Shown here piece after piece: positions 1 to 9,300 of a DNA stretch of 64,000 nt. The stretch is from Gamsiella multidivaricata (lineage: Eukaryota > Mortierellomycota > Mortierellomycetes > Mortierellales > Mortierellaceae). Positions within the stretch are counted from its first letter, which is position 1. Each line of letters starts with the position of its first letter. The stretch covers positions 1 through 64,000 of the forward strand of contig NW_026251822.1 of the NCBI RefSeq assembly GCF_025024155.1. The letters are read 5' to 3'. The notes under the pieces are model-generated. The model was not told where the DNA came from. It saw only the letters and a list, made by a program, of their open reading frames with translations, and made no database searches. Made by a program: the position numbers and the translations under genes.

Positions 1-90
1 AAGTTATGTGTCGTTGCGCAAGTGCATGGACTGTTGAAAATTTACTTTATTATGTACACATCCCCAACGGATAGACGGATTAGAAGGGGA

Positions 91-691
91 CTAAATCATT
101 TTGGCAAACTCCTCGCGGTCGACCTTGTTGTCGTTGTTCTTATCTGCAGCCTTGATCATATCATCAATCTCGCTCTCGGAGGGCTTGTCACCCTGAGCAG
201 CCAAGGCCTCGCGCAACTCTTTCGCCGTGATGGAGCCATCGCCGTCGCGATCAAAGTTACGGAAGATGGCATCGACCTCCTTGGCGCTCTTCTTCGAAGG
301 CTGGCCAGAGACAGGGAGATCCTTGCCAAGTCCAAGATTTTGGCAGGCATCTGCGAATTCGTTAAAAGTGATCTTGCCGTCCCTGTTCTTGTCAGCCTCG
401 GAAAAGAACTTTTGGATATCGTAGTCCTCCGGGTTACGATTGGTGTTCTTGAGGGTCTCAAGGAACTCGGACTCGCTAATGAGGCCATCGCCGTCCTTGT
501 CCATGGCGACGAACTGCTGCTTGATGTTGACGAGCTGGGATTCTGAGAAGCTGGGGTTGGTCTAGATACCCATCAAATGACAGTGATGATATTCATGTTA
601 GCAAGTGATAGCAGAGGATAGCAGTTCGCATTGAGACGGTCTGGACACAAAAAAGAGAAAAAGAAAGAAGAAGAGATGGCACACTTACCAT
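91..691 (-). CDS. Calmodulin-like four-EF-hand protein
   Basis: Predicted 157-residue cytosolic Ca2+-binding protein. Coding exons are 689-691 and 91-561. Exon 1 contributes only the ATG; a GTAAGT donor follows immediately and the acceptor is CTAG at 562-565. Exon 2 continues in phase 0. Four canonical EF-hand loops are visible: DKDGDGLISESE, DKNRDGKITFNE, DRDGDGSITAKE and DKNNDNKVDREE. The two pairs are separated by a Lys/Ser-rich linker (about residues 85-95), so the layout is calmodulin/troponin-C-like, but the linker and spacing differ from true calmodulin (148 residues). The Ca2+-sensor role is inferred from the family; no target can be named. An alternative start at Met 504 would lose the first helix and is less likely. 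Confidence 0.9.
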
Positions 692-778
692 GGTATCGAT
701 CTGGTTGATTGTGAAGGTGTGTTTGAGTGTGAGTGGGAAAGAATGGATGAAAAGAAATGCATTTTGGTCGCGGGCCTC

Positions 779-786
779 TTTTTATA
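779..786 (-). promoter_or_regulatory. TATA box of the EF-hand gene
   Basis: TATAAAAA on the minus strand, 88 nt upstream of the ATG at 691. The spacing suits a 50-60 nt leader. Confidence 0.55.
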
Positions 787-1029
787 CCACATGCTGGATA
801 CCGTCATGATGATATTTGAGAGTCCAACTGTCATTCATTTTTAAGGACAGGCCTCTGCAGCAGCCAACAGGACCCTCTTTCCCTTGCACGATCCTTCTCA
901 GCGTTCCATTTCCTCTCTTTCTTTGTTTATGGTGATGACAGCAGCAGACCCACCAACCAACTGGTCCAGGCGGGCGCACTTCCTTCCAGCCCACAATAGA
1001 TATTAAAGGATAAGGTAAGATGAATTCCA

Positions 1030-1960
1030 AATATTTATATCATATTTAAGAGACTTAGCACTGTCATCAGCTGCGAGACCATGTTCTCTCACACCTCCTC
1101 CGCATTCTCTCATCCTTTCAACTGCCGCACTCATGTCCTCCTCTGCAGCTGCAACATCTTCCTCTATTTCATCCGCTGATCCAAGAAGGCCCGATCACAT
1201 CGTCGAGTACAAACCAGAGGTCAAGCGCATCGAGGATGATGACCCTGACGTCCATGGATTCGTCGCTCTTGTTGCAGGTTGGTGTGCTACAGACTTTGTG
1301 CATGCGTATGTTCCCTAGACGCGCCGTTATTTCTCCAAGGACCCGATATTAACCTGAGTTATTGACCTGTTTCCGTGTCACCCATGTTGCCTCGACAGCT
1401 GTGGTTGGCTTGATGATTAGGGCAAGTAGATTATCACGCAGCATTCTTACAATGGATTCAGAAGGAGCAATTGCACTACAGAGGGTGGTATTCGACACTG
1501 CAGGAGCCCAAAAACAGGGCTCATGGAATCAAAGCAGAGACTGGACCTTGGATTGTGGTTCCCAATGTTACTGAAGGACTTGAACGAGGCCTTGACAGCA
1601 ACGTGAACATAATTGGGCAGTGCCTAACATGGTTTCCCCCTTACTCACTTTCGCGCGGATTATAGAATCGGACCTGTCTATGGGTTGGAATGATCTTCTC
1701 TGTAGAATCATACTTGAACCAGCGTGCAAGCGAGGGTGGACTCATGGGATCGCCAACTGCGACTATCTTGTACGTCTTGTCTTCGCACAGTGGTTATCGA
1801 TACCAAGTCTTCATCCACGCTGTCAAGTACCAACTAACATCAATATGTGGGCACATTAGGTTTTCAATCTCTTCGTTGATAATGAATTATATGCCTGAGA
1901 TTCTCGCTCTGTACGCCGGAGTAAAGGCTTAATAACGCTCACGCTCGATATCAACGCATC
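1030..1960 (+). other. Unresolved spliced or degenerate gene
   Basis: A short open stretch starting with ATG at 1133 runs for 61 codons (Ser/Ala-rich start, then an acidic segment and a hydrophobic end). Three further open fragments in different frames follow, at about 1380-1574, 1471-1665 and 1690-1932. A possible donor lies near 1278 and an acceptor near 1400, but I could not join the fragments into one protein. A short Tyr-Arg-Gly-Trp-Tyr motif near 1480 faintly recalls small polytopic membrane families such as TspO/MBR. That resemblance is too weak to name the gene. It is either a spliced gene I cannot resolve or a relic. Confidence 0.25.
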
Positions 1961-2426
1961 GATTCAATACCAGGAAACAATATCCAACCACCATAACTAG
2001 CCGATACACCACGGCCGCGATGTAGTTGCTATTACTCGCCGTCAATAAAATGGAGTTGCAGTTCTCCAGGGATGTCAGTCACATTAGGCCTCATATTTTC
2101 TATAATCGCTTGTAAAGCAAGAGACTTTAATTCATGTGGAGACGCTTTTTTACTGTACTGGAATTACCGGATAGCATTTACTACACTGGTTTTTACTTGA
2201 CGGCGCTAATTCGTTCGGTTTGAAGGCTAAGCCGTGATAACGGCACCTTCAACTTTCTTGCACCGCAATAACAACTACAAATTTTACAGATGAACGTCAA
2301 GGATACGGCTATCAAACCCCAACTAACAATGATCTACTGTAGTTGGCCATTCCGCAAAGTAATCCCTTTTTTTTGAGAACCCTCAAAGACATAACCGTGA
2401 TCTGAAGAATTCCACCAAAGAAGGTC
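1961..2426. other. Intergenic, nothing recognised
   Basis: AT-rich sequence without a supported coding frame, RNA gene or repeat other than short A/T runs. Confidence 0.5.
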
Positions 2427-2615
2427 CTTTTTTTTTTTTTTTTATTCACAAGAATCCACCTGTGCAACTAGACGCGTGGTCCGCGAAAGCCCCTTTAGAG
2501 CCCATATGCCTTCCACACACAGCAGAGCTGTATCCCTACCAATTCGTTGACTTGAGGTGCCTTGGTTTCACAACACAAATAGCATGGCAAGTCTAAGCTG
2601 TACCCTACGTGACCT
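2427..2615 (-). repeat. SINE-like retroposon, diverged copy A
   Basis: Read on the minus strand this ends in a run of about 17 A (poly-T at 2427-2443 on the plus strand). The body aligns over roughly 170 bp with copy B at 3031-3212. Shared blocks include gtggtccgc/atggtccgc, tgccttccac/tgccttccat and ccctaccaa. By eye the two copies are about 70% identical. No clear target-site duplication is left, which fits an older insertion. It appears non-coding. Confidence 0.6.
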
Positions 2616-2639
2616 GTCGCATTAACAGGGGTCTTCAAC

Positions 2640-3012
2640 GATTTTTTTTTATTAACGATATTGGGAGGGGTTTTTTTGCCACCAATTCTCTTTTTATTTT
2701 TTTTATAACAACTTGTCTCTCAAGTCAATTGACTCTGCGAATCTATCAGACTAACTAGCAAAGATCTACTATTGTTGTCCTCACCACCAAAGCGAAACCA
2801 ATCCACAGTCGCCAAAAGACAGGTCACATTCCCCGGGCCTGCCCCTAGGGCCTGCGCAACAATTGCCACATCTCATCAGTGTGTTAAAAGCTGAAAACAC
2901 CTTGTTACAAGAAGGGTATCTTCCCCATCCCCTCCATAGTTGTCAACCGCCTCCTCCCTTGCAGGCAATCCAGCAGCGTCCGATCCGCTGCGTCTGGGTC
3001 AAGCATGGGGCC
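2640..3012. other. Intergenic between the two SINE-like copies
   Basis: T-rich tracts (2640-2650, 2693-2704) and GC-rich fragments. A 13-bp string (tgccaccaattctc-like) near 2678 recurs near 3243, just past copy B, suggesting that older repeat fragments surround both insertions. No gene is supported. Confidence 0.4.
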
Positions 3013-3030
3013 AGGGCAGCTCCCGTTTAC

Positions 3031-3212
3031 TTTTTTTTTTTTTTTTTATTAACATAAATCCCCATGAGCACAAGACGCATGGTCCGCAAAGGCCTTGAAG
3101 CCATAGATGCCTTCCATGCACGGCAGAGCCGCATCCCCTACCAACTATGTTGGCTTGAGGCGTCAAATTCATAACCCATGTCGCATAGCTAGCCTAACCT
3201 AACTCCTGCGTG
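3031..3212 (-). mobile_element. SINE-like retroposon, copy B, with target-site duplication
   Basis: A 182-bp insertion with a terminal poly(A) of 17 on the minus strand. It is flanked by perfect 18-bp direct repeats at 3013-3030 and 3213-3230 (agggcagctcccgtttac). A poly(A) tail plus a long target-site duplication is the signature of LINE-mediated retroposition. The minus-strand body contains AGTTGGTAGGG, resembling a tRNA D-arm/A box, and GGCTTCAAGGCC about 45 nt further on, resembling a B box. A tRNA-derived SINE is therefore plausible. A 5'-truncated LINE tail is the alternative. No open frame is present. Confidence 0.75.
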
Positions 3213-3350
3213 AGGGCAGCTCCCGTTTACATGGTCAGCGAATGCCACCAATTCTCGGCCAAAAAGCAGTCACACTGTGGCACGTGATGCAAAATTATTT
3301 TAATTAATATAAAATCATTCGACTTTTTCCTTTTTCAAGGGAATGAATCT

Positions 3351-3424
3351 GTTTGTATGGTGTAGTTGGTTATCACGTCTGTCTAACACACAGACGGTCC
3401 TCGGTTCAAGTCCGAGTACAAACA
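3351..3424 (+). tRNA. tRNA-Val (anticodon AAC)
   Basis: A complete 74-nt cloverleaf. The acceptor stem GTTTGTA pairs with TACAAAC, followed by discriminator A. The D arm GTG...CAC has the TAGTTGG loop. The anticodon stem TCTGT/ACAGA carries loop CTAACAC, giving anticodon AAC. The T stem CTCGG/CCGAG carries loop TTCAAGT. There is no intron. CCA is not encoded, as expected in a eukaryote. An A box and a B box (GGTTCAAGTCC) are present. Confidence 0.96.
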
Positions 3425-3425
3425 C

Positions 3426-3429
3426 TTTT
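3426..3429 (+). terminator. RNA polymerase III T-tract
   Basis: Four T residues begin two nucleotides after the tRNA-Val 3' end, a minimal Pol III terminator. Confidence 0.6.
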
Positions 3430-5860
3430 GCATTTCTTTTCCTCGGGATAACCACCCTACAGAAAATCCATGTACAATACTTGATGCATTTCAGGGTAAA
3501 CGATCTACATAGATTTCCGTTTGGACTGTCAAACAGATTATTTCTTTTTGAAACGCACTGAATCAAGGAAAGACATACTGTTGCAATCTATGTTATCTTT
3601 GTAGGCATGTAGACCTACAAAAAACTTACATACGATCTCCCTTATTTTCATGAGCCCTTGCAAGTGAAGTCGGTGGCGATGCGGCTGCGCTGGTTTGTTT
3701 GGTTTGTTAGCTTTGCTGTTTGCTTGTGGCAAAAAATCGTGCCTTCCTCTCCATCTGGTGTTGGCGTTCATTGGCCCCCAGCCTTTGAGAACTATGCTGA
3801 CAAGCACGCTTTACCCCTTTCTGTTTGCCTGCCAATAAGAGGCCCTTGAAACAGGACTTGGACGTCGCACAGAATATTTTTATGATGATCTACAAGCTCA
3901 CACAGATGAGCAGGTGTTTCGAGTTATCGTTAGATTAGTCTGGGCCATTTCTTGTTTCCACGCGCCACATGCTCCATACGAGTCAAGCCCTAGCCTATTG
4001 TAGGCTACTTGTACGATTTAAAACGGCGAGAGCCCAGATCGCATAAAATAAATAATCCCCCCACTAGAAAAAGCCCTTTTCCAATTTAATTTTCAACGAG
4101 CGATTGGAGCGAATAGGAATTTGAGTACTGTAGATGCGCAAGTATAATTAGCGGATGAGGGCTTCCCGGGAGATGGTTCATTAATACCCCGAATGGGTCA
4201 GCATTGGGTGGACCCTGTTCGGTTCATGCATGCGACGGAGGATCTTGTCAACAAAAAAGCAAGGACGGCTATACTCAGCACGGGCATTTCGCACATATTT
4301 CGATCGGATGGAGGCCAATTGTTCTAGTCCAGTGGGACTCTGCGAAAACAAAGGAGTGCCGACAGTGACGACAGTCAGACTATGATCTGGTAACGATGAA
4401 AGGTGACCAGGAAAATAGTCAACGGTGTCAGACCGGGCCCCGATCAGGGTCAATTAAGACGTTTTTCTGCGAGACCTTCTTCAGGTCGTTAGTTAGGTTA
4501 GACTAGTATTCTTTCTGTCTGCAGAAGGTTTGGTAAATGTGCGCTGACATGCATCCACGGGAATAAAATGACACGCACAAGCAGACTCCCTGATAGTCTA
4601 TAGTGCGAATGGGTTGGAATTAGGGGAATTAGGGGACAAAAAGAAGACCGATGGGTGGAGCGCATGAGTCAAAGTAGCGCTCTAGTCCTTTACTGGGATT
4701 CCAATAGGCATCCAGAAAAAAAAAAAGGGTCTGTTTCGGGTGTGTTCTTGTGTAAATTGAGGGGCTAGATGATTGGCTGACGATAGGCGATATGGCCAGG
4801 CGTTTTGTAAAGAGAGAGTCCTGTAACAGAATGATGTATTTCTTATACGGAGTCGGATGGAATTAGAGCCTATGACCCCGAAGACCCCGAAGAAAGTGTG
4901 CATGGGCATCTGGGGGGAGGGAGCTGTTCTATGCAAAGCACATAGGTATGTTTTCATGGTAAACAAAGAAAACCACGCGTCGTTGAGTTTGTTCCCGCAA
5001 GTTTTGAGGAGAGAGTAGACTAGTAGACTGGCGAGGGGGTTGTGCATGGCTAAAGGGAGAGTTTTCTTTGTTTTGCATGGGTGTGCACACTCGTATGTAC
5101 GCGCATGCTGTAGGGACAGAGGGACACAGGGGGAGGGTACAGTGATATAATCTAGGGATGGGTGGATAAATGCTATCAAGGAAGAAGGAGGAGAAGAAGA
5201 AGGGGGAGCCCTAGGGCCCTAGGCGAGAGACGCGTCAAAGCGGGTGCCCATGTCCAAGTTTGTACATGGAAGGCCTGTACGCATGTGCGTGTACATCCCT
5301 GTACTAATGACCCCTGGACTGGCTGAAGACTCTTTCTCCTTACTTTATTCTTGCGCACGTAATGTAGCATTCAAATAATACCCCGCGTCATGTACCGTAC
5401 TACAGCATAACAGGGGGCACATGGCAGCCTCTTTAGTTTATTCCCTTATTCCCTTATTCCCTCGGTCTCAGTGATTGTCATGATTGTCATCCACAGATTG
5501 TAGTCTATCTCATGGAGTCGTAATCAGCAGAAGCGGTGCTTGAATGCCACCCTCTACAGTCCAGTACCCTGGCTGGCTGAGGGTCGTTTGGGGTGGTTTA
5601 GTTTTGGGTTGGGTCTGGTTTGGGATGTTTGGGGCTGGGCAGGAGCTGGAGTGTTGGTTCGATTGCACAAGACGCAGGGTTAGGGTCGGGCAGGCACGAC
5701 GCATGCACAAATAACAGAACACGCTCACCCACGTCGGGGTGAATGAGGTATGTCGGAAATGTACTGTATGTCGAATTAAATTAGAGGCCATTCTATGTAT
5801 ATCATAATAAAGGCATAGAGGCATAGAGGCATTGGGCCGAGTGTGTACGTGTAAGCGGTC
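3430..5860. other. Gene-poor stretch with one unexplained minus-strand frame
   Basis: No gene is confidently recognised. A 90-codon open frame on the minus strand (4181-4453) ends in a basic, Tyr-containing segment (RSKYVRNARAEYSR) that looks protein-like. It may be a fragment of a mobile-element protein, but I cannot assign it. Other open frames (4682-5179 minus, 5510-5824 minus) have low-quality composition and read as chance. Confidence 0.35.
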
Positions 5861-5865
5861 GGACT

Positions 5866-5898
5866 AGAGAGAGAGGGAGAGAGAGAGAGAGAGAGAGC
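5866..5898. repeat. (GA)n microsatellite
   Basis: An almost uninterrupted GA dinucleotide run of about 30 bp. Confidence 0.85.
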
Positions 5899-7029
5899 GC
5901 AAGATGCATGAAGGCCATGATCGGTTGTTGGATTTAGTCCGCTCGGTCAGAATTGGGTGCGTGCTGTTTAAAATAGCATGGCCGAAGTCAATCGGCCGAG
6001 GCAGACTATGGATGGGACTATTTCAGCAGGCAGCTGTAGACTAGACTAGGCTGCAGTAGTCTACTATTGAGCGAGAGTACTGTAAGCATCAATATGACAC
6101 ATTGAGTGCGTGCGTGAGTGAGTGAGTGAGCGCGCGTGTGTGCGTGGAGAGATGGGAGGGCGGACAGAATGAGACAAGAGGACTGCGAGAATATTTTTTT
6201 GCTGTCGTTGTTGGTCGAACCGCATTGGCTGCGACTCTTTTCGGAAAAAGGGAAAAGGGAAAAGGGAGAGGGTGGACGGGTGTCATCCAGAAGCAGCACC
6301 ATGAAAGGGGCGGGCTCTGATTTTTTTTTTTTTTTTTTTTGTTGCTGCTGCTGTATTGCATGAGCAACCCAGCCAGCCAGCCAACCAGGCCAGCCCAGCT
6401 GTCCAGCCCAGTCAGGCAGGCAGGGCACTTCAGCCAAACCTTTTCGAGCAGGCAAAGGGCGGACAAAAGTGAAATACAGATGTCATCGGCCCAGAGTAAC
6501 GAGAGATAAACAAACATCCGAGCCTTGGTTGGCTGGACCAGCCCACAGACAAACACACACACATACATACACACATACAAACAGGTCTTTTTTGTAATGC
6601 GGGCGAGTTCTATTGGTGGGATATTATTTCATACAGCACATGGATCTTAAACTCCTCTCTTCATCTTTCGCTTGTCCTCCTTCTCTGCCCAGAGCGAATA
6701 ACAAAAAAGAATCGAGCTCAGCTCAGCTCAGAGCTCAGACGCAGCAGGCAAGGACGCGCGCAGTATGGGTGCAAGTACGATCGAGAGTGGGAGCAGGTTC
6801 TTGTGCTCCGTTGGATGCTTCATATCCCCATCCCATTTCTTAATATACGGGAATATAAATAATAGAGTACAGCGTATTTCACTTGACGGCGCGACGCGGT
6901 GTGGTGCTCTCCCCTTTAAACAAGACCGAACGTGAACCTAAAAGCGCCCGACCTGTTGGAGTGCGCGTGCGTGCGGTGTGCAGAGGAGCAGAGGAAGACG
7001 AGGGTGGCATGCAGCGCTGCTTAGACTAG
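5899..7029. other. Intergenic, simple-repeat rich
   Basis: Contains short (GTGA)n near 6110-6130, a poly-T of 18 at 6321-6338, a CCAG/CCAGC-type degenerate run at 6365-6425 and CA-rich sequence at 6550-6585. Open frames through these repeats are low-complexity and are not accepted as genes. Confidence 0.5.
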
Positions 7030-7110
7030 ACAGGTTTAAGTATGTAAGTAGACTATATAGGTAGACTATATAGGAATATAGGTATATTAGGTAGACTATA
7101 TAGGTATATC
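7030..7110. repeat. Degenerate tandem repeat (tagactatatagg units)
   Basis: Four imperfect units of a 13-16 bp TA-rich motif, GTAGACTATATAGG, in tandem. It lies about 720 bp upstream of the next gene. No function is assigned. Confidence 0.7.
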
Positions 7111-7763
7111 GTTGTCATTGTGGGCATTGAATCGATTGCTTATTGATAGCCTCGCACAAGGTCTCTCACCGCCCTTTGCTTGTGTTTGTCTCTGTCCAAT
7201 CTCCGCAACACACGCTCCCCTTTCTTTTCTTCCTTCCTCGTTCTTCTGGCCCTTTCCGCCCTAACCGTTGTCTGATGACATTATACAATGCAGGATTCAG
7301 TCCAGTCGAGGCTATTCAGTCCCGACATAATACTCTGCTCCGATAACTTGAATCAAATTATATCAGACTGAGTATGCGCCCTATTCACTTCAATTCATTC
7401 ACTAGGCCCATTTCCGAAATCGTATATATACCAGACGATGTTTTCCCTTGTTCCCATTTCTTTCCTCTTTCCTGTCGCTGTTCTCTTCTCTCTTTCTCTT
7501 TTGTTTCTCCCTCCCTTTTCTCATTCCGTCATTCCTCTTCTTTTTTTCTCCCGTCGTCCCACAGCCCTTTCCACGGGTGATTTACCTGCCGTAAACAAAC
7601 AGATCCCCAACCGCACCGCCCCCTCCTCCCTCCCATTCACTGCACGTGATACCAGTCCCCTCCCTCTCGTCTCGCTTCTCCACACGTACACACACAGACT
7701 CCTTCTCCTCCCATACCCGTACATCTAGAGACTCTCTTGCTGCATTGCACAGCACAGCATAAT

Positions 7764-7793
7764 TCATACATACACATACACACACACACACAC
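7764..7793 (+). repeat. (CA)n run in presumed 5' leader
   Basis: A CACA repeat of about 25 bp, 35-60 nt upstream of the start codon of the following gene, inside a pyrimidine-rich leader. Confidence 0.7.
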
Positions 7794-7827
7794 GTACACA
7801 CGCTCCCACGTACACATCCGCACAGCC

Positions 7828-8565
7828 ATGGCCATGTCCCTGTCTCCCGCCCTTTCTCTGTCCTCCTCCCCTTGCCCCAAGACTCGCTATCACCACCATC
7901 ACAGCTCCACCACCACTGGTGCCTATCACTCCAGGACAAACAGCGAGTCCCTGCTCTTCACACCCCCACTGTCCCCAACGGAGGAGCAGCTCCTGGCCTT
8001 CTTGATTCCCGATATCGAGCCCTCGGAACTTGCTGCATATCTTTCCGCCCCAGCGACTCCCATCCTCTCTGACGTCTCTTGTCTGATTGGAAGGAGTCTT
8101 CCCGTCGCTGACGACCACCACTCCTCCGACGCCTCCAGCCCTCATGCCGAGGCTGTCTATCCTAGCCCTGTCTGCGCCGCTGCCGCAGCTACCGTCGTTG
8201 CCCTCGACCGACTCGACAGCTGTATTTATCCCTCGCTGCCATGCCCTCCCGAGGACCACTCGAACTCCGTGGCCCACTACAAGAAGAAGCGCTGTTCTAC
8301 CTACGCCTTCATGGGCTCTGATGACGAGGAGGAAGAGGAGCGCGAGGAGCCCTTGGATTTTTTGTGCAGTCCTGTTTATGTGATGTCTAGCAGAAATACC
8401 CGCAAGCGTCTTATGCTAGAGCAGGCCTTCGTCAGCCCCGATGATGAAGAGGACTGTAGCAGCCAGAATTGCTACGCTCAGATCTTCCAGGGCGCCTCTT
8501 CCGAGGAAGTCGATTCGGCCTCTGACCTTTTCAGCACCCTGGCCTTTGACCTCGTCATGGCCTAG
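7828..8565 (+). CDS. Orphan acidic/Ser-rich protein
   Basis: A single-exon 245-residue protein with an unrecognised fold. The N-terminus is Ser/Pro-rich with a His-tract and the dipeptide-rich segment FTPPLSPTEEQLLAF (two SP/TP sites). A very acidic stretch (DDEEEEEREE) sits near residue 170. A basic patch (RNTRKRL) near 190 could act as a nuclear-localisation signal. A second acidic/Ser region precedes the C-terminus. Disordered ends, phospho-acceptor-like SP/TP sites and acidic patches suggest a regulatory protein, but that is inference only. Two ATGs (7828, 7834) lie in frame and the first is used. Codon use is GC-rich like the neighbouring genes, supporting real coding. Confidence 0.7.
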   Translation: MAMSLSPALSLSSSPCPKTRYHHHHSSTTTGAYHSRTNSESLLFTPPLSPTEEQLLAFLIPDIEPSELAAYLSAPATPILSDVSCLIGRSLPVADDHHSSDASSPHAEAVYPSPVCAAAAATVVALDRLDSCIYPSLPCPPEDHSNSVAHYKKKRCSTYAFMGSDDEEEEEREEPLDFLCSPVYVMSSRNTRKRLMLEQAFVSPDDEEDCSSQNCYAQIFQGASSEEVDSASDLFSTLAFDLVMA

Positions 8566-9300
8566 GCGCATTTTTTCTTTCTCTCTCTTTCTTCAGTTCT
8601 TTCTTTGTCTCTTTGTACAGTTCCTGTCACCAACAGCATCATTGTCTGTCTGTCTTCAGTTTTACTACCCAGCATTTCATTCCACGTTGTCGTATTTTCT
8701 TTCTCTGTCCTTTTGTATATGATTGCTGTACAATAGCCCTTTCCTGCTTTCCTTTTTCCTCCTGTAGCTGTACAACTGTAACATCTTTGTCCGTCTTCCT
8801 TTCACCATTGTAGCAGTATCAGTTTTGACAACATTAGCCAAACACTAAACCATTGTAACCATACAACATAAAAACATCTGCGAAAGAAAAAAAAAAAAAA
8901 AAAAAAAAAAAAGAGCTGAAACAATTTCCGCTTCTTTTTTTTTTTTTTATTTTTTTTATTTCTTTGCATCATTCAACCATCTAAAAGTCGTGTTCAAAAC
9001 GCAATGCCATATCTATATTGTCGCGTAAAATGAAATACATTTGTAGTCTAGTTATTGTTGTTTGTCGCGTCCTCACGAGAGAGATATCGGCCTACTATCC
9101 TAAACCGCACTCATGCGCGTAACTACCATATTCTTTGTCGCGTCCAAAAGCTATATTTATTATTGGTTCTATGCAATCCTGAGTGTTTCCTGAATGTACA
9201 GTCTGGTCTCGTCCGGAAGATCGTCCACTAAAAGACAGTGGACAATAATGAAAGGTTATATCAGCCATATATTCCTTGCGCATGGTATGTTTGCCAACCA
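8566..9300. other. 3' flank, convergent intergenic space
   Basis: T/C-rich 3' UTR-like sequence after the orphan gene, then an A-run (about 8885-8911) and T-runs (8936-8960). The short frames here are not supported as genes. Confidence 0.5.

Noticed and set aside
1471..1665. Resemblance of a Tyr-Arg-Gly-Trp-Tyr segment to TspO/MBR or EXPERA membrane proteins
   Set aside because: Only a few residues agree and the remaining frames do not continue the family pattern.
3343..3561. 72-codon plus-strand frame starting MNLFVWCSWLSRL
   Set aside because: It reads through the tRNA-Val gene; the translation is a product of the tRNA sequence.
6018..6580. Two overlapping minus-strand frames of 145 and 163 codons
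   Set aside because: Both are driven by CCAG, poly-A and CA repeats and have no domain-like sequence.
7582..8277. 231-codon minus-strand frame
   Set aside because: Antisense shadow of the orphan protein gene with Gly/Cys/Val-rich, repeat-derived residues.
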